Source: Synergistaceae bacterium (GTDB lineage: Bacteria > Synergistota > Synergistia > Synergistales > Synergistaceae). From it: a stretch of 37,679 bases of DNA. The stretch spans positions 1-37,679 of the forward strand of contig JAISZL010000056.1 of NCBI GenBank assembly GCA_031269245.1, in the 5' to 3' direction. The position numbers and the translations under genes were made by a program. A model generated the notes under the pieces. It was not told where the DNA came from, did not search any database, and worked only from the letters and a program-made list of their open reading frames with translations. Below, piece after piece: positions 1-8,300 of this stretch. The first letter of the stretch is position 1. Each line of letters starts with the position of its first letter.

Positions 1-1
1 A

Positions 2-370
2 GAGGCGGAAAAGGCATTTGACCTTGCCTTGTCACAATACGAGGCAAAGTATCCGAAAGCTATGGAATGCCTTGGCAAGGACCGCGCCGAGATGCTGACG
101 TTTTACGATTTCCCGGCCGAACACTGGAGTCACATAAGGACGAGCAATCCAGTCGAGTCAATGTTCTCGACGATCCGGCTGCGTACATCAAAGACCCGGA
201 ACTGCGGTTCACGCGATACTGCTCTTGCGATGATGTTCAAACTTGCTCAGTCCGCGGAGAGGCATTGGCGAAGATTGAAGGGGCACGGGTTGCTTGGGGA
301 AGTGATAGCTGGCGTCAGATTCAAGGATGGTATCCGTGATATAGGCCAAACTGGCAGGAGCGCCGCATGA
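2..370 (+). CDS. IS256-family (mutator-type) transposase, C-terminal part only
   Basis: This is the 3' end of a DDE transposase; the reading frame is open to the left edge of the window, so the 5' part lies outside. The visible 122 residues contain the family's C-terminal signature H-I-R-T-S-N-P-V-E-S, whose Glu is the third acidic residue of the DDE triad. A basic helical stretch follows (RLRTSKTRNCGS), then the usual tail with A-x-R-H-W-R-R-L-K-G. Enzymes of this family cut and rejoin the element's terminal inverted repeats. The stop codon overlaps an ATG of the downstream frame (ATGA), but that is a by-product of the insertion and not an operon. Whether the copy is intact cannot be judged from here. 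Family assignment is confident. Confidence 0.9.
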   Translation, partial: EAEKAFDLALSQYEAKYPKAMECLGKDRAEMLTFYDFPAEHWSHIRTSNPVESMFSTIRLRTSKTRNCGSRDTALAMMFKLAQSAERHWRRLKGHGLLGEVIAGVRFKDGIRDIGQTGRSAA

Positions 371-400
371 GTGACTCATACACCAGATTTGACAATAACT
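371..400 (+). mobile_element. Probable right terminus of the IS256-family element
   Basis: The 25-30 bases after the transposase stop contain ATTTGACAATAAC, which resembles the TTTGACA-type ends common in IS256-family elements. Methyltransferase-like coding sequence begins right after it, so the element must end at about 391-400. The left end and the target duplication are outside the window, so the exact boundary is inferred. Confidence 0.5.
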
Positions 401-567
401 CGATAGAGATATTTTATCCAAGAATGGTGAAAAATGGAATTATAATTGTACACGATTACACAACTACCCTTGGCGCAGGTCTGGCAGTTGACGAACTTCA
501 ACATGAACTAGGATTTGCGGCAGTTCCTCTTGGAGACATGTTGAGTATTGTGATAGTAAAAACTTAG
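394..567 (+). pseudogene. TylF/MycF-like O-methyltransferase, 3' remnant truncated by the IS
   Basis: About 57 residues remain of what looks like a class I SAM-dependent sugar or macrolide O-methyltransferase. The segment E-I-F-Y-P-R-M-V-K-N-G-I-I-I-V-H-D-Y followed by A-V-D-E-L matches the conserved TylF-family region 'lyPrl..GGiiivDDY ... AvdeF', which in the family holds a metal-binding Asp. Here the usual D-D-Y is H-D-Y. The SAM-binding N-terminal two thirds are absent and replaced by the IS. The open frame formally starts at the ATG at 367, but its first residues derive from the IS end. TylF-like enzymes are frequent in surface-polysaccharide clusters, which fits the genes downstream. 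A 66-residue product could be made but would not be a working enzyme. Confidence 0.6.
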
Positions 568-601
568 GGCCTATCCATCAATAACGTTTTTATAACTTTT
601 C

Positions 602-647
602 TTTCTCCAGATGATATCTACGTTTTCTCCGGATAACCTGGAGAAAA
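602..647. repeat. Repeated TTTCTCC motif and inverted repeat upstream of the radical SAM cassette
   Basis: TTTTCTCC (623-630) is inverted as GGAGAAAA (640-647) around a 9-nt loop. A further direct copy, TTTCTCC, sits at 602-608 and can pair with the same right arm. No U-run follows on the + strand, so it is not a canonical terminator. It lies 50-90 nt upstream of the first cassette gene and could be an operator, a leader hairpin or a relic. The rest of 568-695 is AT-rich and shows no gene. Confidence 0.4.
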
Positions 648-695
648 GCTTATTGTATGTAGGATATACCCTTAATATGAAATGTAAAGGAGTTA

Positions 696-2177
696 ATGTT
701 GCATATGAACAAGAATATTTTACTTATATACCCGCCTAAAAGATTTACTGACTCCACAAGGATTATGTATGATAAGGATATAACGCTTGCGCTTTTATAT
801 TTGGGAGGGGGCGCACGTTCTGCAGGAGCCAACGTAAAGTTTTTTGACATGGGTTTGCCCGAAAATTCGCAGGAAAAACTTGATGGAATCTTGGAGGATT
901 TTCAACCATCTGCAGTGGGTATAAACTGTTTATTTTCCGCGGTTTTTCCGAGTGTGCGGATTCTTGCACAGCGGATTAAGAATGTCAGTCCTAAAACGAA
1001 GATTGCCACAGGAGGCATGCACCCAACAATGTTTGGAACTGACATAATGCGCAATTGCCCTGAAATAGATGCAATCTGCATAGGAGAAGGTGACTTGACA
1101 TTTCCTCGTTTGCTGCGCTACTGGTGGGGTGAACTGAATTCCGACGACTTAGACGGCGTTATTATAAGAGTAACTGATAAAGTAACCGAGTATCCGAAAA
1201 AATGCTATATAACAGACCTCGACGGTTTACCTATGCCAGCGTATGATTTGCTGCAAATGGACAACTACCGCACGGACGTGAAAGGTTGGTATAACCCTGA
1301 TAGACTGAAAATCAATGAGGTAGTAATGCCAATTTTGACGAGTCGCAGTTGTCCTAACGCATGTAATTTTTGTTCAATGAGGCTTGTTATGGGACAGAAG
1401 TTGCGTATGCGTAATCCAGCGAGTGTTTTCAATGAAATCAAGTTTTTGCACAACACATATGGGATAAATTATTTCAAAATTCAAGACGATAATTTTACAT
1501 TTAACAACGAGCGCGCTTTGTCCGTATGTCAGCGAATCATCAACAGCGGATTGAAAGTATATTTTGATTTTACTAATGGGTTAATGATTCGCACACTTGA
1601 CTCGGAACTGATTAAAACGATGCGCAAAGCCGGTTTATTAAGAGCAAGTTTAGCGGTAGAAAGCGGTTCAGACTACATACGTAATACCATCATGAGAAAG
1701 AATGTTTCAAAAGAAAAAATTTCAGAGGTATTTCACATTTGCGGGGAGGAAGGCATAATACGTACTATCGTGTTACTGACAGGGATGCCAGAGGAGACAA
1801 GGCGAACAATGCAAGAGACTCTCGAATTTGTCGATATACTTTCCCCTGACTTCTACAGCCATTCATTGCTTAAACCCTACCCGGGAACCGTTTTATTTGA
1901 GCAATGTAAACGTGATGGTTTATTTACTAATGAGATGCAGAATTTGGATAATTTATGGACAGGCGAATTTTTCAAAACAGAACTCGACACTGAACATCAA
2001 CAAATCTTTGTAAAGCCATATTCCATGTCAATCGATGAATTGAGAACCGAATTTTTGAGACTTGATAGCTTTTTAAAATTCAAATGTTCTACTTGGTTAA
2101 ACAGAGTTAAAGAAAATGAAAAGAACACTATTTCGTCGGTCTATACTCGCGAACGAAATCTTTTGCCAATCCTGTAG
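696..2177 (+). CDS. B12-binding-domain radical SAM protein
   Basis: The protein has 493 residues and the two-part architecture of cobalamin-type (class B-like) radical SAM enzymes. The N-terminal Rossmann-like part (about 5-150) begins N-I-L-L-I-Y-P-P and contains G-I-N-C, A-T-G-G-M-H-P and I-G-E-G-D, typical of B12-binding domains in this superfamily. The radical SAM core has its [4Fe-4S] ligands at C219, C223 and C226 (CPNACNFC). K-I-Q-D-D-N-F-T-F, a gly-rich M-P-E-E-T stretch and K-P-Y-P-G-T follow as in BchE/MiaB-like relatives. Relatives methylate or rearrange unactivated carbons; the substrate here is unknown. AAAGGAG at 686-692 could serve ATG 696 (3 nt away) or ATG 705 (12 nt), so the start is uncertain by three codons. 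Codon use is AT-rich like the rest of the cassette and unlike genes beyond 5.3 kb. Confidence 0.85.
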   Translation: MLHMNKNILLIYPPKRFTDSTRIMYDKDITLALLYLGGGARSAGANVKFFDMGLPENSQEKLDGILEDFQPSAVGINCLFSAVFPSVRILAQRIKNVSPKTKIATGGMHPTMFGTDIMRNCPEIDAICIGEGDLTFPRLLRYWWGELNSDDLDGVIIRVTDKVTEYPKKCYITDLDGLPMPAYDLLQMDNYRTDVKGWYNPDRLKINEVVMPILTSRSCPNACNFCSMRLVMGQKLRMRNPASVFNEIKFLHNTYGINYFKIQDDNFTFNNERALSVCQRIINSGLKVYFDFTNGLMIRTLDSELIKTMRKAGLLRASLAVESGSDYIRNTIMRKNVSKEKISEVFHICGEEGIIRTIVLLTGMPEETRRTMQETLEFVDILSPDFYSHSLLKPYPGTVLFEQCKRDGLFTNEMQNLDNLWTGEFFKTELDTEHQQIFVKPYSMSIDELRTEFLRLDSFLKFKCSTWLNRVKENEKNTISSVYTRERNLLPIL

Positions 2178-2278
2178 GGGCAGGCGGCGACGGACAGGGT
2201 AGTCTTCAAGACATGCGGGCGAGTTTTGGCAAATCTTTCTGCCTGCGTAGCTATACACACATGAGAAGGGGTTTCTTT

Positions 2279-3109
2279 GTGAAAAACCATATCACCGAAG
2301 ATATTAATTTATTTATCCTAAATCTCACTTTAACATTGCGCTGCACTTTGAATTGTAAATTATGTGTTGCTGATGTCCCGAAATATTCAGTAAGTCCACA
2401 CTGGACAAAAGAATTCTTATACGGGGCAATCGACAAATGTTTTGCGATTATTAACAGAGTGGAGAGATTTCAATTAAGCGGTGGAGAACCACTTCTGCAC
2501 AAAGATTTTGTCGAAATTTTACAAAGAGCAATGCAATACAGCGATAGGTTCACTTTTTTGGGGATATTCTCTAACGGCGCAATTGTACCCAGCGGAAAAA
2601 TAATAGACCTTATTAAAAATTTTCCCCAGGAGAAAATCAAATTTTATATTTCAGATTATGGGGGATTATCTCCTAAAACCGACAATATTAAGAAGTTATT
2701 GACTAACGAATCTATCCCGTTTGAGGTTAAAACGTATTTTGGCAAGAATCAACATTTTGACGGCTGGATAGATTATGGAGAATACGCTTATCAAGGATAT
2801 TCTCCTGAACACTTTAGAGAGGTTTTCAGTAATTGTGCCGTCAGTAAGATTGGCGGTATTTGGAGTTGTCGATATGGTCAGTTGCATCGGTGCACACGCT
2901 CCGCAAGCGGAATGGATTTGAAAGCCATTCCCGAATCACCATCGGAGTATTTAGATTTATTTGCGGACTGCTCCATAAGCGACCAGAAGGAGAAACTGAG
3001 AAAGATAATGGATTTGCCATATTTAACAGCTTGTTTATATTGCACGGGCGATTTCGGGACAAACAACAAGCAAAAACGTTATCCGGCGGCGGAGCAGATC
3101 AAAAAATGA
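2279..3109 (+). CDS. Short radical SAM protein with probable auxiliary cluster (paralogue 1)
   Basis: The 276-residue protein has the radical SAM ligands C22, C26 and C29 (CTLNCKLC) and the SAM-binding L-S-G-G-E-P-L-L-H. In the C-terminal half are further cysteines in N-C-A-V, W-S-C-R, H-R-C-T and A-C-L-Y-C, which could bind an auxiliary Fe-S cluster as in SPASM/twitch proteins. It ends G-D-F-G ... K-R-Y-P-A-A-E-Q. I chose GTG 2279: AGAAGGGG at 2264-2271 is 7 nt upstream, and this start aligns with the paralogue at 4183, which has nearly the same distance to the first Cys. Its stop overlaps the next start (ATGA), so the genes are coupled. Function unknown; a carbohydrate- or peptide-tailoring role is inferred from neighbours. 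Confidence 0.85.
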   Translation: MKNHITEDINLFILNLTLTLRCTLNCKLCVADVPKYSVSPHWTKEFLYGAIDKCFAIINRVERFQLSGGEPLLHKDFVEILQRAMQYSDRFTFLGIFSNGAIVPSGKIIDLIKNFPQEKIKFYISDYGGLSPKTDNIKKLLTNESIPFEVKTYFGKNQHFDGWIDYGEYAYQGYSPEHFREVFSNCAVSKIGGIWSCRYGQLHRCTRSASGMDLKAIPESPSEYLDLFADCSISDQKEKLRKIMDLPYLTACLYCTGDFGTNNKQKRYPAAEQIKK

Positions 3110-4170
3110 ACATATACCTTAAAATATGGTTGGATAAGAACTTTGGCGATGATTTGATGCTGTATGAAATGGTTGATTTTTTCTCTTCGACTGGATATAT
3201 TTTTTACATTCATTGCAATGAAAAATTTCAAAAATTTTACAATGACTTGTTAAAAAAGTTTGCCAATATAAAATTGATAGATTGCCCACTTAGGGAAATA
3301 CGGAAATATGGGAGAGGTTTCTTCAAATGCGTAGTCCTTCTCGGTGGCTCTACGTTAATGGGAAACAGATATACGGGTTGCTATTATAGATTTCTAAATT
3401 GTCGACTTTTTGATAAATTAAGAAAAGAAGGCACTTTTTACGCAATTATCGGATGTAATACAGGGCCTTTCAAAAATTGCTTTACTGAGTTTTTCGTTAA
3501 AGAGGAACTGCGAAAAGCAAGGCTGATCACAGTGCGTGACAAAGCATCTTTTGATTACGTAAAGAAACATATTGAGGGCAGCGATTGTCGATATTTCCCC
3601 GATATATTATTTGGGATTTCTAAAACGTGTTTGCCGAATTCAAAAAGACAGCTAGGTATATCGGTGTTCAGCGGTGAGCACGAACGAACGGTGTCATTTT
3701 TGACGCAGTTATGCGATGAATATATATCTTATACCGATAATCGCATCAAATTACTGTGTTTTGACGTAGGCAGTAAAAGTGATCTTGCAACTGCCGAAGC
3801 GATACATAAGTCTGTAAGCAGAAAAGACAAAGTTGAAATAGTGAGTCATTCATCTGATTGCAATTATTTAATAGAATCAATTTCCGAATGTGACAGGGTA
3901 CTGGCAATTAGGTTTCATTCCGCAATAATTGCTTCTGTGTTGAATATTCCTTTCTTGCCGTTTTCTTACAGTAATAAAATGCACAATTTTTTATGCGATG
4001 TATATGAGACAGACAAAGATTTCCCTATCGCAAAAGTAAGTTCCTCGTCCGTTCCCGACTTTTTACAACAACTTTTAAATGATCCTATTATACCAAAACC
4101 TAATTGGGGTGATGGAAATATTGGCCATTTCACCGCACTAAAAGAAATTTTGGAAAAATCGCAAGAGTAA
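3106..4170 (+). CDS. Polysaccharide pyruvyl transferase family protein
   Basis: The 354-residue protein has the layout of the CsaB/WcaK-type family (GT-B-like fold). N-terminal K-I-W-L-D-K-N-F-G-D-D-L sits at the usual position of the N-x-G-D-D/E motif. L-L-G-G-S-T-L-M-G-N occupies the GGG-motif position. A-R-L-I-T-V-R-D-K-A-S and, near the C-terminus, A-I-R-F-H-S-A-I-I-A followed by I-P-F-L-P-F-S-Y-S-N-K-M are family hallmarks. Characterised members move pyruvate from phosphoenolpyruvate to a sugar as a ketal in exopolysaccharides or cell-wall glycans. The start ATG 3106 overlaps the preceding stop. The longer open frame upstream (from 2860) only shadows the radical SAM gene. It lies between two paralogous radical SAM genes, which suggests a shared glycan or small-molecule pathway. 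Acceptor unknown. Confidence 0.85.
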   Translation: MNIYLKIWLDKNFGDDLMLYEMVDFFSSTGYIFYIHCNEKFQKFYNDLLKKFANIKLIDCPLREIRKYGRGFFKCVVLLGGSTLMGNRYTGCYYRFLNCRLFDKLRKEGTFYAIIGCNTGPFKNCFTEFFVKEELRKARLITVRDKASFDYVKKHIEGSDCRYFPDILFGISKTCLPNSKRQLGISVFSGEHERTVSFLTQLCDEYISYTDNRIKLLCFDVGSKSDLATAEAIHKSVSRKDKVEIVSHSSDCNYLIESISECDRVLAIRFHSAIIASVLNIPFLPFSYSNKMHNFLCDVYETDKDFPIAKVSSSSVPDFLQQLLNDPIIPKPNWGDGNIGHFTALKEILEKSQE

Positions 4171-4182
4171 GGAGGATAGCCA

Positions 4183-5004
4183 ATGCAAAATTCTGATTTT
4201 AAATTTACGCTTGATAGGAGTGTAATAAATATTACATCTAGGTGCACATTAAAATGTAAGCTTTGTGTGAGTGGATGCCCCTACTTTTCCAACCCTCCAC
4301 ATTACAGCTTGGAAACTGTGAATAGAACTGCGGATAAGTTCTTTCAGATTGTTGACTATGTAGGGTGGTACGAATTTTCAGGCGGCGAACCGCTATTGCA
4401 TAATCAACTCCCTGATATGGTTGAACATGTGATAAAATATTCTAGTCAATTTGAAAAACTGTTAATCATCACCAATGGAACTCTTATGCCTACCGAAACT
4501 TTGGAGAAAGTATTAATTCAACATCGAAATAAAATGCTCATTCAAATAAGCCATTACGGTGCGGTCTCCATAAAAGCCGACGAATTTGCAAAACGCCTGA
4601 AAGACAATAATGTAGACGTTCAGATAAAAAAGTATTTTGGCAATGACCAACACTTCGGTGGTTGGGTAGACTACGGTGATTTCAAACTAAAAAACCGTTC
4701 AGAATCACAGCTCCAGTCAATCTTTTCGCGATGCGGCGCAACTAAAATGAACGGCAACATGACAACTCACAATGGAAAAATCCACTGGTGTGTCCCGTCT
4801 GCAAGGCTAATGACTGTTTTAGGTCACATCCCAGATGCGGATAGCGAATACATAGACTTATTCGACGACACATTATCCGTTCAAGAGCAACGAAAAAAAA
4901 TAGAAAACCTATATTCAAAAAAGTATATATCAGCTTGTAACTATTGTTCGGGTGATTTTGGGTCAGAAACCGCCAAAAGATACCCAGCGGGGGAACAGAT
5001 ATAA
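4183..5004 (+). CDS. Short radical SAM protein with probable auxiliary cluster (paralogue 2)
   Basis: The 273-residue protein is a full-length paralogue of the product of 2279-3109. Cluster ligands are C21, C25 and C28 (CTLKCKLC); F-S-G-G-E-P-L-L-H binds SAM. K-Y-F-G-N-D-Q-H-F-G-G-W-V-D-Y-G is almost shared with the paralogue (K-T-Y-F-G-K-N-Q-H-F-D-G-W). Candidate auxiliary ligands lie in R-C-G-A, H-W-C-V and A-C-N-Y-C. It too ends K-R-Y-P-A-G-E-Q. AAGGAGG starts at the preceding stop codon and is well placed for ATG 4183, so it belongs to the same transcript as the pyruvyl transferase. The paralogues have diverged in the region around 60-140, which may mean different substrates or a heteromeric pair. 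No function is assigned. Confidence 0.85.
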   Translation: MQNSDFKFTLDRSVINITSRCTLKCKLCVSGCPYFSNPPHYSLETVNRTADKFFQIVDYVGWYEFSGGEPLLHNQLPDMVEHVIKYSSQFEKLLIITNGTLMPTETLEKVLIQHRNKMLIQISHYGAVSIKADEFAKRLKDNNVDVQIKKYFGNDQHFGGWVDYGDFKLKNRSESQLQSIFSRCGATKMNGNMTTHNGKIHWCVPSARLMTVLGHIPDADSEYIDLFDDTLSVQEQRKKIENLYSKKYISACNYCSGDFGSETAKRYPAGEQI

Positions 5005-5206
5005 TTTCAACACAAAGGAACCTCTAAAAACCGGCTTTTAAATTGTTTTAGCCCCGACTTCGTAAGCGCCAAATAGCCTGTCACCTGTAAAAAAGAGCGG
5101 AAGAGGTCTCCCATTTCGAGATCCCAAACCTGTTTCCTTGACGGAAATGAACATCAACTCCTGGTGTTGGATGGGCGCCGCACTTTTTACTTGACGAACA
5201 CAGGGT

Positions 5207-5247
5207 TGAGAGTGCGAGGAAGCACAATCGGCCTCATCGCACTCTCA
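5207..5247. repeat. 11-bp perfect inverted repeat, possible hairpin
   Basis: TGAGAGTGCGA (5207-5217) is perfectly inverted as TCGCACTCTCA (5237-5247) around a 19-nt loop. No poly-U tract follows on either strand, so a simple intrinsic terminator is unlikely. It lies between the converging ends of the radical SAM cassette and the PilY1-like gene. Confidence 0.5.
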
Positions 5248-5255
5248 TATACCAA

Positions 5256-5309
5256 CTTGAAATCAAAGGCTTGAAGGGCGAAGCGTTAAAACACAGCCTG
5301 TTGACAGCG
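5256..5309 (+). repeat. Dispersed intergenic repeat, copy 1
   Basis: The left part, TTGAAATCAAAGGCTTGAAG followed by GGCGAAGCGTTAAAACA, and the right part, ACAGCCTG then GCGAATTGGTATC, recur in the same order at 22117-22212, where about 40 extra bases separate the halves. Shorter matches to the TTGAARTCAAA core lie at 31656, 33265-33287 and 36145-36165. All copies are outside genes. Confidence 0.65.
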
Positions 5310-5344
5310 AATTGGTATCAGTCTCCGGCAATGCCGCGGGCGAG

Positions 5345-8300
5345 CTACTTTCTCACCCAATGATTGACGATGTTCCCTCCCGGGTGCAAATTGACGCCGC
5401 CGCTCCCCGAGAGGTCCACCTGAGTGAAATCCTTCAACAATCTCACTCTGCGCTGCTCCGGGAAATACGCTTTCTGCGAAAGAAAGTCGTGCCTCAGAAG
5501 CAAGTGTGGCCCGGAATTGGACTCGACAAGATTCATACCGGTTATCTTTATCCCCTCGAACGTGATGTACTTTGGCCTGTTGGTCTTGTTCTCTCCATCC
5601 CAGAACACCCCGTCGCCGGTGGCAAGGTCCACCGCGTAGAGACGGCTGTCCCCGTTTATGCTTCTGACCAATCCGCACAGGCTCGCGTCATTTATGTCGA
5701 GTGGTCTTCTCTGGATGAATGTCGGCACGAAAAGGACGCCGGCGGCGAGCATGGGCTTGGCAGACACGTATTCGCGAAAATTCAGCACCGTGTCCTCCTC
5801 CAGCGGGATGAACCAGCCGGATTTGCCATCGGCATTGGTCAGGGTCTCCGCCCCGTCGCCCGTCAACAGCTTCCAGTCGGCGCCCCTTATCTTCGTCTCG
5901 GAGATCGCGCCGTCATCGCGGAACGCGAAGATCATCTGCCGTTTGTTCGGTATTATCCCGTCCGGCAGGGCGTCCGACGTCCTGCTCCCAACGTCTGAGG
6001 TGCCCCCGGCCAGCCACGCGGAGCCGCTCCACATACCGCATACAAGCCCGTGCGGGACGGAATAATTGTATTTCGACGAGCGCGCGTCCCCGCCGCTCTC
6101 CTGAAGGGTCGCCACGGTGTCTATCGCCCATTTGCCGGGGGCCAGGGTCTCCATCTCCCCTTTGCCGTTCACGCTCTCCAGCTTCACCCTGAAGATGTTT
6201 CCCCTGTTGTCCGACGCGTAGACACTGCCGACCCTGTATTTGTCCAGATCCGACCTGACGAGCGTTGGAGCCGAGACCATCATCCCCATGTAGGGCGCCG
6301 CGCCGGTGACGCCGCCGCCTATGTGAAGACCCGACGTCAGGGAACCGCTGTCGAACGCCCTTATCACACTCCCATCCTTGGCGTTGAGGAACAAGAGCGC
6401 CGCGCCCTCGCGCCCGTTGTTCTCAGGGTCGTAGACGCTCTGGGTCCCCCCGGCGAGCGCTATGAAATTCCTTTGCTCGCCCTCGCACCATCCCGTCACC
6501 CCCATAGCGGGCATCGGGCTGTTGAAGCCGATGTTCGAGAAGGCCGCTTCCCTGCCCGTCACCTTCGACATGGGGGCTATCGACGGCTCCGTCATATCTC
6601 CGTCCATGGTTATATGCGCGTCGCCCAGCTTCTCCCTGTACCACACGAGCCGAGGGCTCGACGGATCGGTGAGGCCGGAGTCAGCCGGGTCGGCCAATTT
6701 CAGCATGTAGAGCCCGCTCCCGCCCCTCCCCATAGCGCCAAGGATATACGTGCCCCACTCGCGGTCCTCCATCAAGGGACTGCCCTCCATCATGTCGATG
6801 CGCTTCTTCTGAAGCGAGCCATCCAGGATGTACGCGGGGTTCGACCTCAGACCCCGCGCGGCCCTCTCGCCGCCCGCGACGTTGCGCCACTGCGCCTTGC
6901 CGTCAACGACATCGGTTTTGAGCGTGGCGAGGCGCCACGGCAGCAGGACGGGCGGCAGCAGGATGGCGTCCGTCTCCTCCATAGTGGACGGCTTTATCAC
7001 GTGCAGCACCCCGTCGTTCCCCTGAGCGTACAGCCTCAGCTTGGAGTCGTTCGGAACGTGCCGCGCCGCCCATCGCCCGTACCCGGGCAGCGCGTCGGCT
7101 GACGCCGGGTAATCCCCGTAGGCGATACCGGATCCGCCGAGGTCCGCCAACATGCTCGAACGAGGGTATTCCGCGCTCTGGCCGGATTTTTTGTACGAGA
7201 AGTCGTAGCCCTGAAACCAGAGGTAAAACGCATCCTCCATCGGCGGAGAGTACCCGCTTATGTCCAGGCCCGATGCGGTCACCCTGGAGGCGGTCATCCC
7301 GAGCATCCTGCCCAGCCCTGTGCCGTTCCATTCCTTGAATCTTTTGCCGGCCTCGCCCTGGCCCCAGTACTTCAGCTTCCTGGCTCCTCTGGCGTTCAGC
7401 AGGTTTTTGCCGAACTCCAACCCCTCCGACATTACGGTGTTCCCTTCCTCGTCCTCCGACACAACGTAGCGCGTGAGCGTCGCGTCCCACTGGTTGCCCT
7501 CGACTATGCGGTAGGTCGTAGCGAACATGACCGACGTCCCGGCCTCGCCCTCCATGATCGGCGTCTCCGTCATAGCCCCGACGCCCGGTTGCTGCACCTG
7601 GCTCTCGTTCACGGCTATCAGGGCGGCGCGTATGTTGTTGAAGAGCGTCTCCACGTTGTCGGCGAAAAACGGGACGACCTCCGAGCCCGTGTCGTCGGGA
7701 TCGTCGCCCATTCCCGCTCTCGCCATGCGGGTGACGTTAGCCCTCATCTTTATCACCCTGTCCCTCTCGGGGCCCGAATTCATGGTGTCAGGATCCGCCA
7801 CGATGCCTATCACGATCGTCCGCACGGGGTTGTCCAGCTTGACCTCCCGGAGGTCGTAGTTCCCGTTGGAATCGACCTTCGGAGTGCCATCCGCGTTGCG
7901 CTCGAGCATTGTCACCTTGTTGTCCCGCGTGTGCGCGTACAGGTTTCTGATGGCATCGGCAACCGTGTACTTATACGCCCCCGGCACGTCCTCCGGTTCG
8001 ACCTCCTGCCCCGACGTTATCAGTATTACCCAGTTATCCTCGCACGACGATCTGATGGGGTACGAGACGTCGTCGAGATCCTTCCATGTGACGGCATCGG
8101 AGCCACTCGCCTTTACCCCGTGCGCTGTGTTCGACGTTTTGTTGGGATACTCGCTGGAAACGTAAATTTGGTTGCCCTGGGCATGAGCCCCGGTATACTG
8201 CTCCCCGTTCCAGTTCTGGTCCCACCACGTGTTTGGCTGATCCGTATTCTTGAAGGGAATGGAGAAGTTGCGGCTACCGTTCTTGAACACCGGCGGCGAG

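Larger units (their letters stand above)
5005..5344. other. Intergenic junction between the AT-rich cassette and the GC-rich chromosome
   Basis: No convincing gene is seen in these 340 bases. GGAACCTCTAAAAACC at 5017-5032 resembles an IS terminal repeat, but no partner was found. A 65-codon stop-free stretch at 5077-5274 (+) has no start codon with a ribosome site and matches nothing I recognise; it may be a relic. An 11-bp inverted repeat and a copy of the dispersed repeat (both listed separately) fill the right half. Base composition rises from AT-rich to GC-rich across this gap. Confidence 0.5.

Noticed and set aside
2860-3105. Upstream extension of the pyruvyl transferase frame
   Set aside because: It overlaps the radical SAM gene and its sequence does not resemble the family. 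ATG 3106 matches the conserved N-terminus and overlaps the preceding stop.
5077-5274. 65-codon stop-free stretch as a small gene
   Set aside because: No start codon with a ribosome site, no recognisable family, and it runs into the dispersed repeat.
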